NCBI GenBank assembly: GCA_945869505.1
Contig: CAMBOZ010000007.1
Span: 1 to 29,559 of the forward strand
Direction: 5' to 3'
Source of the DNA: Bifidobacterium breve
GTDB lineage: Bacteria > Actinomycetota > Actinomycetes > Nanopelagicales > Nanopelagicaceae
Length of the DNA: 29,559 bases
The translations under genes and the position numbers were made by a program. Positions 9,324 to 17,517 of this stretch are shown one piece after another. Positions within the stretch are counted from its first letter, which is position 1, and each line of letters starts with the position of its first letter. The notes below the pieces were generated by a model. The model made no database searches. It was given only the letters and a program-made list of their open reading frames with translations, and was not told the DNA's origin.

Positions 9324-11168
9324 ATGAGCGGCCGGATTAAAGAAGAGGATGTTACTTACATCCGCGAACGCGCTCCGATCGATGAAGTTGTCGCTGATTA
9401 TGTTCAGCTTAAATCAGCAGGTGGCGGGCAGAAGAAGGGTCTTTGTCCATTCCACGATGAGAAGTCGCCTTCATTTCACGTAACGCCAAGTAAAGGTTTC
9501 TTCCATTGCTTTGGCTGCCAAACAAGTGGTGATGTCATCTCTTTTGTAATGAAGATGGATCACTTGAGTTTTACCGAAACTATCGAACGGCTAGCAGATC
9601 GCATCGGATACCTGTTGCGTTATGAAGAAGGAAATTTCACACCCGCACCTGCCGGTAATCGCTCTCGATTAATATCCGCTAATGCGCTAGCCGCTAAGTT
9701 TTACCAAGATCAATTAAATACTTCACCAACTGCAGCTCACGCCCGCGAGTTGATGACAAAGCGCGGCTTTGATAAATCTGCTTGCGAAACATTTGGAGTT
9801 GGCTATGCACCAGATGAATGGGATGGCCTTACAAAATTCTTGCGTGCAGAAGGTTACACAATTGATGAACTAGAGACCGCTGGGCTCTCCAAGATGGGAC
9901 AGCGCGGACCAATTGATAAATTCCGTAATCGCTTAACTTGGCCGATCCGCGACATTTCAGGTGATGTAGTTGGTTTCGGCGCTCGTAAATTAGCTAGCGA
10001 TGAAGAGGATCAAGGACCTAAGTATTTAAATACTTCAGAGACCCCAATTTATAAGAAGAGCCAAGTTTTATATGGACTTGATATGGCTAAGAAAGAGATC
10101 GCCAAGAAGCGACAAGTAGTGATCGTTGAAGGATATACAGATGTAATGGCGGCACAGTTAGCGGGAATTACCACCGCAGTAGCAACTTGCGGAACAGCAT
10201 TTGGCGCTGATCACATTCGCATTATTCGCCGATTGCTCATGGATGACGATGCTTTCCGCGGCGAAGTTATCTTTACCTTTGATGGCGATGCCGCAGGACA
10301 GAAGGCAGCGCTGCGTGCATTTAGCGAAGACCAGAAATTTGTTACGCAAACTTTCGTTGCGGTTGAACCGGATGGACTAGATCCTTGCGATTTACGTCAA
10401 CAAAAGGGCGATCTTGCGCTGCGGGATTTAATTGCCAAACGCGTTCCGCTATTTGAATTTGCAATCCGCACTGAGCTCGGCCTACACAAGCTAGATAGTG
10501 CTGAAGGACGCGTTAACGCGCTCAACGCGACAGCGCCACTGGTCGCACAAATACGCGATAAGTCTTTACGTCCGGAGTACACCCGCTTACTAGCTGGTTG
10601 GCTTGGCGTTGAAGCTGAGTTAGTAACTGCTGCGGTTAATCAAGGTTTGAAGAAAGTGCCAGCAAGCGCAGTTAATGCGCCAACAGATGAAACTGTAAAC
10701 ACCGTCCAATGGCGCCCTAACCCACAAGAGCCACGACTTATTCTCGAGCGCGAAGTATTGAAAGCGCGGCTGCAAATGCCGACGTTAATTTCAAATTGGA
10801 GCCAGATCGAAAGTAATGCATTTACTCATCCTGCCTACAGTCAATTGTCTTCGATTATTACCACTCTGCCAGAACAGAGTTCAGTTGAAATTTCGAAAAT
10901 TGAAGATGAAAATATGCGTTCGCTTTTTACTGAGTTAAATGTTGAACCAATTCGCGCCGATGGCGAAGTAACTGGACATTACGTCGAAAGCATTGTTGCA
11001 AGACTTCGAGAAGTTGCGATCTCGCGCTCGATTGCCGAATTGAAATCTTCCCTGCAACGGTTAAATCCGGTTGAGAATGAACAGGAGTACAACGCAGCAT
11101 TTGCTGCCCTGGTCGCCCTTGAAACGACCCGTCGGGGGCTACACGACCTGGCGCTTCGCTCGATTTAG
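9324..11168 (+). CDS. dnaG: DNA primase
   Basis: Makes RNA primers for the replication fork. The 614-aa protein starts with a CHC2 zinc-binding domain (C41, H44, C62, C65). The primase catalytic core follows, with a TOPRIM fold showing EGYTDV (269-274) and FDGDAAG (319-325), whose acidic residues bind metal. The C-terminal part (~460-614) is the helicase-binding region and is weakly conserved. The ATG lies six bases after a TAGCAT hexamer. The stop codon lies within a short tandem repeat, and a tRNA gene follows. Confidence 0.97.
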   Translation: MSGRIKEEDVTYIRERAPIDEVVADYVQLKSAGGGQKKGLCPFHDEKSPSFHVTPSKGFFHCFGCQTSGDVISFVMKMDHLSFTETIERLADRIGYLLRYEEGNFTPAPAGNRSRLISANALAAKFYQDQLNTSPTAAHARELMTKRGFDKSACETFGVGYAPDEWDGLTKFLRAEGYTIDELETAGLSKMGQRGPIDKFRNRLTWPIRDISGDVVGFGARKLASDEEDQGPKYLNTSETPIYKKSQVLYGLDMAKKEIAKKRQVVIVEGYTDVMAAQLAGITTAVATCGTAFGADHIRIIRRLLMDDDAFRGEVIFTFDGDAAGQKAALRAFSEDQKFVTQTFVAVEPDGLDPCDLRQQKGDLALRDLIAKRVPLFEFAIRTELGLHKLDSAEGRVNALNATAPLVAQIRDKSLRPEYTRLLAGWLGVEAELVTAAVNQGLKKVPASAVNAPTDETVNTVQWRPNPQEPRLILEREVLKARLQMPTLISNWSQIESNAFTHPAYSQLSSIITTLPEQSSVEISKIEDENMRSLFTELNVEPIRADGEVTGHYVESIVARLREVAISRSIAELKSSLQRLNPVENEQEYNAAFAALVALETTRRGLHDLALRSI

Positions 11169-11189
11169 ACCCAATACGATTTAGACCCA
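11161..11189. repeat. Short tandem repeat at the dnaG stop codon
   Basis: CGATTTAGACCCA occurs at 11161-11173 and again at 11177-11189, a period of 16 bases. The first copy contains the dnaG stop codon. It looks like a small local duplication. Confidence 0.7.
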
Positions 11190-11239
11190 CGGCACCTCTT
11201 GCGCTAGAGTTTGCGCCTGCACGACAAGTTAATAATTAA

Positions 11240-11312
11240 TGCCCCATAGCTCAGTTGGTAGAGCGCCGAACTGTTAATTCGGATGTCCCTGGATCGAGGC
11301 CAGGTGGGGCAG
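11240..11312 (+). tRNA. tRNA-Asn (GTT)
   Basis: The cloverleaf folds completely: acceptor TGCCCCA / TGGGGCA, D stem GCTC / GAGC, anticodon stem CCGAA / TTCGG with loop CTGTTAA (anticodon GTT), T stem CCTGG / CCAGG, discriminator G. CCA is not encoded. The T loop reads ATCGAGG, so position 54 is A instead of the near-universal T. All stems pair, so the gene is probably functional. Confidence 0.95.
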
Positions 11313-11336
11313 CTCCATATTCACAGCCAAAGAGGT

Positions 11337-11342
11337 TACTTT
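11337..11342 (+). promoter_or_regulatory. -10 element of the DoxX-Rieske gene
   Basis: TACTTT is followed by six bases (TTGCGT) and the ATG at 11349. This gives the gene its own leaderless promoter just after the tRNA. Confidence 0.5.
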
Positions 11343-11348
11343 TTGCGT

Positions 11349-12212
11349 ATGAATTTAAAAACTTCCTGGCGAAACCAACTCTGGCCAATGCGCCTGATGC
11401 GACTCTGGCTTGGAGTTACTTGGATTTACGCGGGTTGGGATAAAGCAAGCGATCCTGGATATTTAACTGCAGGGTCACCAACTTTTATAGGTACACAACT
11501 TTCTGCCTTCGCCACAAGTTCACCAATTGGATTTGCGTTGGAAAGCGTCTCAGAAAATGCCACACAAATTGGAATCTTTGTAATGTTCGCCGAGTTTGCA
11601 ATCGGCGCTGCGACCTTGTTGTGGATCGCACCAACATGGGCAGCGTTCGGCGGATTTGTGATGTCACTTGGTTTATGGCTTTCCAGCACTTGGCACGTTC
11701 AACCATACTTTTTGGCGAGCAATTCTGCCTACACAATTTTATGGCTTACTTACTTCCTATTCTTATATGGATCTCGTCGTAACAGTAAGGTGGCGATTGA
11801 TCGAAGAGGATTTTTGCGAGTTTCAACTGTAGCTGCCTTCGCAGTAGCTGCTGCTGTGGTCGGAAAGGTATTTCCTAAGACAGCATCTATAAGTTCTGGA
11901 GAAAGTTCGGCAAGTAAGAAAATCATCGAGGATGCATCTTTAGAAATTGGCGCAACCTATAATTTTGAATCCAAAGCAGGAACCCCTGCGGTGCTATTTC
12001 GCACCAAGGCTGGCGTTTTCGCTTATTCAGCGGTCTGTACACACGAAGGGTGCACCGTTCAATTTAATTCCGCTTCTAAGAATTTACAGTGCGCCTGCCA
12101 CGGGGCAGTCTTTGATCCATTCGATGGCGCAAAGGTCGTAACCGGACCAACCAACCAGCCACTGGCGAAGATTAAGGTTGCCACAGAGGGCGCCTGGATC
12201 GTAGAAGCCTAA
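11349..12212 (+). CDS. DoxX-like membrane domain fused to a Rieske [2Fe-2S] domain
   Basis: A 287-aa two-part protein. Residues 1-141 resemble the DoxX/DoxD family: four hydrophobic segments, an early WIYAGWDKASDPGYL motif and a conserved WHVQPYF. A basic linker then leads into DRRGFLR and a fifth hydrophobic stretch (~151-175) that looks like a twin-arginine signal-anchor. The C-terminal Rieske domain binds its cluster through C230, H232, C248 and H251, and C235/C250 would form the disulfide typical of high-potential bc1-type proteins. It probably moves electrons between the quinone pool and the outer face of the membrane; the substrate is unknown. The start at 11349 excludes an extension that would overlap the tRNA. 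Confidence 0.82.
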   Translation: MNLKTSWRNQLWPMRLMRLWLGVTWIYAGWDKASDPGYLTAGSPTFIGTQLSAFATSSPIGFALESVSENATQIGIFVMFAEFAIGAATLLWIAPTWAAFGGFVMSLGLWLSSTWHVQPYFLASNSAYTILWLTYFLFLYGSRRNSKVAIDRRGFLRVSTVAAFAVAAAVVGKVFPKTASISSGESSASKKIIEDASLEIGATYNFESKAGTPAVLFRTKAGVFAYSAVCTHEGCTVQFNSASKNLQCACHGAVFDPFDGAKVVTGPTNQPLAKIKVATEGAWIVEA

Positions 12213-12268
12213 TGAAATTTTCAATCAGGTCACAGGAAACGCTAAGCAACACAAGGGATGATCAAAGT

Positions 12269-13384
12269 ATGAAACTAAACCGCACCCCGCTAAAAGTCAC
12301 TGCCGGATTTATTCTCGGAGCAGTTATCGCTGGCTCTGTAGCAACCGCAGCTACTAATTCAGTAGTTAGCAGCGTTGTCGTTTGTGCCGACAATCGCACC
12401 CAGGCGCTGACTTTAGCCAAAGCGGGGGTGTGTGCAACCAATAAGACCGCCATTGAAATCGGCAGCAATTCCATAAATGCAAAGTCGATTTCAGCTTTAG
12501 TGACTCCATCGGTTGTTTCAATCTCCGTGAAGGCAACTGCTGGTAGCGGAACCGGTTCGGGATCAATCTATAAAACTAACTCGACCTCAAGTTTCATCAT
12601 CACCAATAATCACGTAATTGAGAGTGCTGTTACATCAGGAACAATCAAAGTTGAATTTGCTGATGGAACAGAACTTCCAGCCACAATTGTTGGTCGCGAT
12701 CGTGGGTATGACATCGCAGTACTATCCGTTAAAAAAGGTAACTTGCCAGCGATTGCTCTTGGCGACTCATCTAAAGTAAGCGTTGGTGATGAAGTACTCG
12801 CTATCGGTTCTCCTCTTGGCCTAGCCAACACAGTCACCCAAGGAATTATTTCTGCGCTAAATCGTCCAGTTACGACTGGCACAACAGATTCAACATCATA
12901 TGTAAATGCCATTCAAACAGATGCAGCAATTAACCCAGGAAATTCTGGCGGAGCACTTGTTGACTCGCAAGGTCGAATCATTGGAGTCAACTCTGCAATT
13001 GCAACGTTAACTTCTGGTGGCACAAGCGGAAGTATCGGACTTGGATTTTCAATCCCTATTAATGAAGCCAAGCGCGTAATCGATGAAATTATTGCAACGG
13101 GTAAATCAACTCGTCCAGTATTAGGCGTTGTTTTCGCAAGTTCAACAACAGATAATCAAGCCAAAATTGCTGACTTGACTCCAGGAGAAGGTGCGCAGAA
13201 GGCGGGAATAGTTGTTGGATCAATCATTACTTCAATTGATGGAGTAAAGATTGCAAATCGCGATGCTGCCATAGTCAAGATTCGCTCGTATGCACCTGGC
13301 GCTGTTATTACCGTTGTCCTGACTCTGCCCGATGGTTCGAGCAAGAGCTACAAGGTCACACTCGGCTCAGCACCCGCAATTTAA
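12269..13384 (+). CDS. Secreted/anchored trypsin-like serine protease with PDZ domain (HtrA/DegP family)
   Basis: A 371-aa extracytoplasmic protease likely to act in envelope protein quality control. After an N-terminal hydrophobic segment (~8-29), a short module with two cysteines (C39, C55) precedes the S1C domain. The catalytic triad is visible as H115 (TNNHVIE), D148 (YDIAV) and S226 (NPGNSGGAL). A PDZ domain follows from ~290. The ATG at 12269 has an AAGGGA ribosome site ten bases upstream and gives a normal signal anchor. An earlier in-frame ATG at 12212, which overlaps the previous stop as TAATG, would add 19 residues and cannot be excluded. The gene is probably co-transcribed with the Rieske gene. 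Confidence 0.9.
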   Translation: MKLNRTPLKVTAGFILGAVIAGSVATAATNSVVSSVVVCADNRTQALTLAKAGVCATNKTAIEIGSNSINAKSISALVTPSVVSISVKATAGSGTGSGSIYKTNSTSSFIITNNHVIESAVTSGTIKVEFADGTELPATIVGRDRGYDIAVLSVKKGNLPAIALGDSSKVSVGDEVLAIGSPLGLANTVTQGIISALNRPVTTGTTDSTSYVNAIQTDAAINPGNSGGALVDSQGRIIGVNSAIATLTSGGTSGSIGLGFSIPINEAKRVIDEIIATGKSTRPVLGVVFASSTTDNQAKIADLTPGEGAQKAGIVVGSIITSIDGVKIANRDAAIVKIRSYAPGAVITVVLTLPDGSSKSYKVTLGSAPAI

Positions 13385-13432
13385 TTAACGAATGAGGCCA
13401 GGACTCAAATGTCTTTGTTGCATCTGACAAGG

Positions 13433-13438
13433 TAACCT
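13433..13438 (+). promoter_or_regulatory. -10 element of the ACT-domain gene
   Basis: TAACCT is followed by six bases (TTCCCT) and the ATG at 13445, with no ribosome site. Confidence 0.45.
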
Positions 13439-13444
13439 TTCCCT

Positions 13445-13684
13445 ATGGCTCTCTTTCGCTTACAAATATCTCTGCCCGATCGACCAGGGGCTTTAGGTTT
13501 GCTTGCCTCTGCCATCGGCGCAGCAGGTGGCGATATTCGAGGGCTAGTGGTTGTTAAATCTGAAGGCGGTCGCGGTTTCGATGATGTGACTGTTGCAGTG
13601 CCAGGATCTGATCCGACAGATTTATTAGAAGTTCTGGGATCTATCGGCGGTGTTGAAGTTATCTCTGTTACAGCGGTGGAATAA
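13445..13684 (+). CDS. Stand-alone ACT-domain protein
   Basis: A 79-aa protein made of a single ACT domain: the opening strand FRLQISLPDRPGALGLLASAI, a glycine-rich turn (AAGGDIRGLVV) and a second strand-helix-strand unit. ACT domains bind amino acids and regulate metabolic enzymes or act in signalling. No partner enzyme is adjacent, so the ligand is unknown. The last 17 bases overlap the 3' end of the convergent galT. Confidence 0.8.
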   Translation: MALFRLQISLPDRPGALGLLASAIGAAGGDIRGLVVVKSEGGRGFDDVTVAVPGSDPTDLLEVLGSIGGVEVISVTAVE

Positions 13685-14789
13685 CTACATCACGCAGTTG
13701 ACCAGCAGACTGTTCGGGCTTTAAATCCATAATAAAAGCGCCCATCGCTGACTCACTACCCGCTAAATACTTTAACTTTCCAGGTGCACGACGCACACTG
13801 GTGATCTGCCAATGCAGCCGCAATAAATCTCGACCTTCACGCACTGGCGCTTGATGCCAAGTGGCGATGTAAGCCATTTCAATTCCAAATACTCCATCGA
13901 GTCTGCGCATAACTTCAAGTGCAACTTCTGGAAAAGCATCTGATTGTTCGGGGGAGAGTTGCGCAAGATCAGCAACCGGTTGCAGCGGGGCGACATGAAT
14001 TTCAAATGGATAGCGCGCAGCGTATGGAACAAAGGCAACCCAATGCGCATTTTTCGCAATGATGCGATCGCCATCTTTTAACTCGCGAGCAACAACGTCA
14101 TCAAAGAGAACACGACCGGTGTTTTCAAAGTGTAATTGCGCAACAGCCAACATTTTTTGAACTCTCGGTGGAAGATAAGAGTAAGCGTAAATCTGGCTGT
14201 GCGGATGAGAGAGCGTCACACCAACTTCTTCACCGCGATTTTCAAAGGGAGCGATGTGATGGATATATGGTTCTAGAGAGAGTTCTTGTACTCTATCTTT
14301 CCAAGCTTCAAGTAATACACGAACACGCGCAGGTGTGAGTTCTGCGAAAGAACCTCCGTGGCTATCGGTAAAAGTTATAACTTCACATTTGCCTGCGGCT
14401 GAACCAGGATCCGTTTCGGTTCCGACCATATCCGGAATTGCCCAATCACCCTCGGGGCGACGCAATGAAGGTGAGCGGTTATCAAAGACAACAACTTCAT
14501 AATTTGAATCGGGAATTTCGGTTAGCAGATCACCCTTGGTGGGGCAGAGCGGACATAACTCTTTTGGCGGTAAAAAAACTCTGCCTTGGCGATGTGCCGC
14601 CATTACTACCCATTCATTTACCAATGGATCCAAACGAAGTTCACCGATACCGGGTTGCGCTTCAGGCGGACGCTTATCTTCTGCGCTGCGCAATTGTCCT
14701 TGGGTGTCGTAGTAACGAATTGTGCGGCCATCGGCCATAGTTAAATCGGTGCGTGTGATTCCTGCGCCAATTTTCTTTGACGGGCTCAT
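13668..14789 (-). CDS. galT: Galactose-1-phosphate uridylyltransferase
   Basis: Leloir-pathway enzyme that exchanges UMP between UDP-glucose and galactose-1-phosphate. The 373-aa protein has the N-terminal CPLC metal site (C79/C82) and the HIT-like active site HPHSQ (195-199), in which the second histidine (H197) forms the uridylyl intermediate. The family usually has HPHGQ; serine in place of glycine is common in Actinobacteria. galK and galE are not in the window. TAGAGT lies eight bases before the ATG, so the transcript may be almost leaderless. Its end overlaps the ACT gene convergently. Confidence 0.92.
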   Translation of the reverse strand: MSPSKKIGAGITRTDLTMADGRTIRYYDTQGQLRSAEDKRPPEAQPGIGELRLDPLVNEWVVMAAHRQGRVFLPPKELCPLCPTKGDLLTEIPDSNYEVVVFDNRSPSLRRPEGDWAIPDMVGTETDPGSAAGKCEVITFTDSHGGSFAELTPARVRVLLEAWKDRVQELSLEPYIHHIAPFENRGEEVGVTLSHPHSQIYAYSYLPPRVQKMLAVAQLHFENTGRVLFDDVVARELKDGDRIIAKNAHWVAFVPYAARYPFEIHVAPLQPVADLAQLSPEQSDAFPEVALEVMRRLDGVFGIEMAYIATWHQAPVREGRDLLRLHWQITSVRRAPGKLKYLAGSESAMGAFIMDLKPEQSAGQLRDVVIPPL

Positions 14790-14842
14790 AGTGGATAACT
14801 CTACGGGTTAGGCAAGTTAAAGCGAGTATTTGCTAAGTGAAA

Positions 14843-16465
14843 TCAATTCTTTATTTGGTATTTGCAGCTATCGTAAGCAGGTTTTTTGCTTGCTACCGGA
14901 GTTGGTTTTGGCGTGGCGGTCGGTGAAACCGGAAGTGCTTGCCCGATTGCGAATTCGATTGGAGTTTTGCTCACAGCGTGCGTACCAGTGGCATCAACAA
15001 AACCTATATCACCTGTCCATGCACCCTCGGGAATTCCTTTAATGCTCAACTTCCAAGAACCGCTAGTCGCCCGCACGACAGTCTGGATCGGCATTGGGTT
15101 TATTGGAGTTAACGGATTTACATAGAATCGAACAGTTCCTGTTACGACTGGGCGACCGTCTGGCCGAATAACATCTACTTCTACACTCAACGGTTTATCG
15201 GCTGTAGAGAATTTCACATTTTTATATGTGATCGCTGTCGGCTCATTCTTCGGCATTTGATCCGCAACTTCTGGGACCCAACGCCCTTTTATCAAATCTA
15301 GAAATGTAGAAGGTGCACCACGAAATACATTTAAATCTAAACGAGTACCTGGAACTCCATATTTAGGTGCGATGCCACAAGAAGAGTATTGCCAGATAGT
15401 CCAAGTAGATGAGCAGTTTGCAGTTGTCCAGGAGTGCACATAGCAACCGCCATCTTTTATTCCAGGTTGGGCAAGCGGATCGGCGGGATTAATCGCATAT
15501 TGGGCTAGCCAAAGTGGATATTGGCGCAGCTCCTCATCGCGCATCATCGCGCCTTCTAAGAAACTTGGATACGAATAGATAATCGGAGTGCGATCCGTTT
15601 TCTCTTTTACGATCTTTAAGAATGTTTTCGCCCAAAGCGTTATCTGAGACTTAGGTAGATATCTTGCGCAAGTGGTTCCCGAAAGTCGGACACAGTTATT
15701 CTCTAAATCTAAAGCATAGGGAAGATCACGCTCGTTGTAGCCACCCAAGGAACCTAAGCGCCAAAGCGCTTTCTGTGCCTGGGTCTGTGCATCAACAATT
15801 ACCTGTTCATTTGTCTTAACATCTGGCAGGACTGCATAGTGATAAAAACCGGTATAGATCCCCGCTGCTTGAGCGGCAGAGCGGTCCATCATCACATATT
15901 TGAGCGCAAGAGCATCGGCATCATCGCGAGTATCTGAAGCTTTGATGATTACAAATCTAACTCCTGCTGCATACATCTTTTCAAAATTAACTAGAGCGCC
16001 GTTAGGGTGCTGCCAGCGACTGATATCTGCACCGTGAATTCTTCCTCCCGGGCCAAGTTGATCAATCATCGAAAGCGAAGAAGCGTTAGAAATTTCAGGT
16101 ATGGATCTAACGGTTATCGATTTGCTGCTCGAGTAAATGTACTTACTACCAATTTTTGCTTTTGCGCGATAGTTAACCTTGGCATTTAACGCGGTTGCGA
16201 CCGCAACAACTTGCCATGTGCCAACGCGCGCTGTCTTAGATGAGAAACGTGTATCTTGCCACTTTCCATCCAACTGGATCTGTACAGATACCTTAACTCC
16301 TGATTTCGCTGGATTAACTGCTCCATACAAAGTCACAATTGGTTCGACTCCACCAGGAGTTTGCTTAAGCGTCATAGTTATTTTTGAAGCAGCAGCTTCG
16401 GATGAGATAACTTGCAATGAGAAGAAGCCCAGGCTCATTACGATAAAGACCACTAATTTCTTCAT
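14843..16465 (-). CDS. Secreted GH25-type muramidase (lysozyme) with flanking Ig-like domains
   Basis: A 540-aa exported protein with a signal peptide (~1-26, ending near SSEAAA). An Ig-like beta domain spans ~28-120. A glycoside hydrolase 25 domain (~143-395) follows, with the opening HGADISRWQ (D147) and the DLE motif (253-255), both typical of Chalaropsis-type lysozymes that cut peptidoglycan or other glycans. A second Ig-like domain (~410-505), a Pro/Thr/Lys linker and a C-terminal segment with one Cys complete it. Its ATG overlaps the stop of the small upstream gene as TAATG. Likely roles are wall remodelling or cell separation; attack on other cells is possible but not supported here. 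Confidence 0.88.
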   Translation of the reverse strand: MKKLVVFIVMSLGFFSLQVISSEAAASKITMTLKQTPGGVEPIVTLYGAVNPAKSGVKVSVQIQLDGKWQDTRFSSKTARVGTWQVVAVATALNAKVNYRAKAKIGSKYIYSSSKSITVRSIPEISNASSLSMIDQLGPGGRIHGADISRWQHPNGALVNFEKMYAAGVRFVIIKASDTRDDADALALKYVMMDRSAAQAAGIYTGFYHYAVLPDVKTNEQVIVDAQTQAQKALWRLGSLGGYNERDLPYALDLENNCVRLSGTTCARYLPKSQITLWAKTFLKIVKEKTDRTPIIYSYPSFLEGAMMRDEELRQYPLWLAQYAINPADPLAQPGIKDGGCYVHSWTTANCSSTWTIWQYSSCGIAPKYGVPGTRLDLNVFRGAPSTFLDLIKGRWVPEVADQMPKNEPTAITYKNVKFSTADKPLSVEVDVIRPDGRPVVTGTVRFYVNPLTPINPMPIQTVVRATSGSWKLSIKGIPEGAWTGDIGFVDATGTHAVSKTPIEFAIGQALPVSPTATPKPTPVASKKPAYDSCKYQIKN

Positions 16466-16734
16466 TAAATTTCTTCGATCTTTACATCGATATCCAAAAT
16501 GAACTTAATTGATGAAATCAAGGAGTTCTGCAACTTCTCTCTAGTCGGTGAGTACTCGTGCCCACCTGAGAATTTGCGTGCATCAGAAAAATCGAGCGAG
16601 AGCTTTACGCCATCAAAAGCAGCGAGGCGAGCATCGAAGTATGCGATCCAAGCGACTCGATCTTGGCTCTCTAAATGATCAAGGACATCATTCCAGCGGT
16701 TGCGCAATTGCGGGAGAGTTAGATGCGCATCCAT
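16465..16734 (-). CDS. Small protein resembling the C-terminal domain of DNA polymerase III gamma/tau
   Basis: An 89-aa protein without signal peptide. The pattern LRNRWNDVLDHLESQDRVAW, then FDGVKLSLDF, and a C-terminal helix-strand ending in DVKIEEI resembles the tail domain that follows the ATPase core in actinobacterial DnaX. It has no AAA+ part. The ATG at 16734 is preferred over a GTG nine bases upstream because TAAAGT (16742-16747) lies seven bases before it. The stop overlaps the start of the muramidase gene, an unexpected partner. The similarity is recognised by eye and the function is unknown. Confidence 0.6.
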   Translation of the reverse strand: MDAHLTLPQLRNRWNDVLDHLESQDRVAWIAYFDARLAAFDGVKLSLDFSDARKFSGGHEYSPTREKLQNSLISSIKFILDIDVKIEEI

Positions 16735-16771
16735 GCCGCACACTTTACTCGGTTAGTGAAACCAGAGTTGG

Positions 16772-17446
16772 CTAGTGGCGCGGTGAGCCGATCCATTTGA
16801 AATATTCAGCGGTTAAGACAACTCTCAGGTTCTGTGCTCTGTCTGGCACAACTTGTAGATGCTGTGCAATGCGGGCAACGATCTGTTCTACAGATTTTTC
16901 GCTGACAAAACGTGTCTTAGCGATTTCAGAGTTACTTAAACCCCGAGCAAGTAGGCGGTAAGTCTCTATTTGAATTTCAGTGAAGTCGGTAAGGATGCTA
17001 CGAAAGGCATTCTCATGCAGGGATCCGTGGCTATCAATCCAAGACATCTTCTTCTTTTCCTTTATTGCAACTAGTGAATTAGAAATCGCATAACTTACAA
17101 CCGACAAATCAGAGACAGATTTTTTCAATATTACCTGAGAACCTAAAGGAATTTGCTTCTCAAGTAAACCAAGTAAGCGAAGATCTGGGCAAGCTGTCAT
17201 TAAGACCACACCAAGGAGGGAGTTTACTTTGCGAAACTTATTTACCAAATCGAGCGCTTCTTCACCAGCAAATTGCAGATCAACGAGAACAACTTCAGGT
17301 GAAAGAAACTTGTAAAGATTCTGCGCAATTTCTTCAGTATGTGCTTCTGCAACAACATTTATAGCGTGTAAGCGAAGTGCTGCACTGAGAGTAGCTAACT
17401 CAAATGCATCATCGCTTGCAACTAAAACGGTTGGAGATTTGTTCAC
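16772..17446 (-). CDS. Orphan NarL/LuxR-type response regulator
   Basis: A 224-aa two-domain regulator. The receiver domain keeps the full phosphorylation set: acidic pair D12/D13, acceptor D56 in VVLVDLQ, T84 and K109. A LuxR-type helix-turn-helix is centred on LLARGLSNSEIAKTRFVSEKSVEQIVARI. No histidine kinase lies nearby. The start is GTG, five bases after a TACCTT hexamer, so the mRNA may be leaderless. It is upstream of, and on the same strand as, the small DnaX-like gene and the muramidase; whether it controls them is not shown. Confidence 0.85.
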   Translation of the reverse strand: MNKSPTVLVASDDAFELATLSAALRLHAINVVAEAHTEEIAQNLYKFLSPEVVLVDLQFAGEEALDLVNKFRKVNSLLGVVLMTACPDLRLLGLLEKQIPLGSQVILKKSVSDLSVVSYAISNSLVAIKEKKKMSWIDSHGSLHENAFRSILTDFTEIQIETYRLLARGLSNSEIAKTRFVSEKSVEQIVARIAQHLQVVPDRAQNLRVVLTAEYFKWIGSPRH

Positions 17447-17517
17447 CCCTAAAGGTAGCCCTGATTGCTAGCACGCGTACCTTGAAACAAATTTATATCT
17501 AAATTATGGGGCTACCC

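Noticed and set aside
11283..11348. N-terminal extension of the DoxX-Rieske frame
   Set aside because: It would begin inside tRNA-Asn; the ATG at 11349 has its own -10 element and begins the DoxX-like part.
14830..15042. Plus-strand frame opposite the muramidase 3' end
   Set aside because: It is antisense to coding sequence with no family resemblance.
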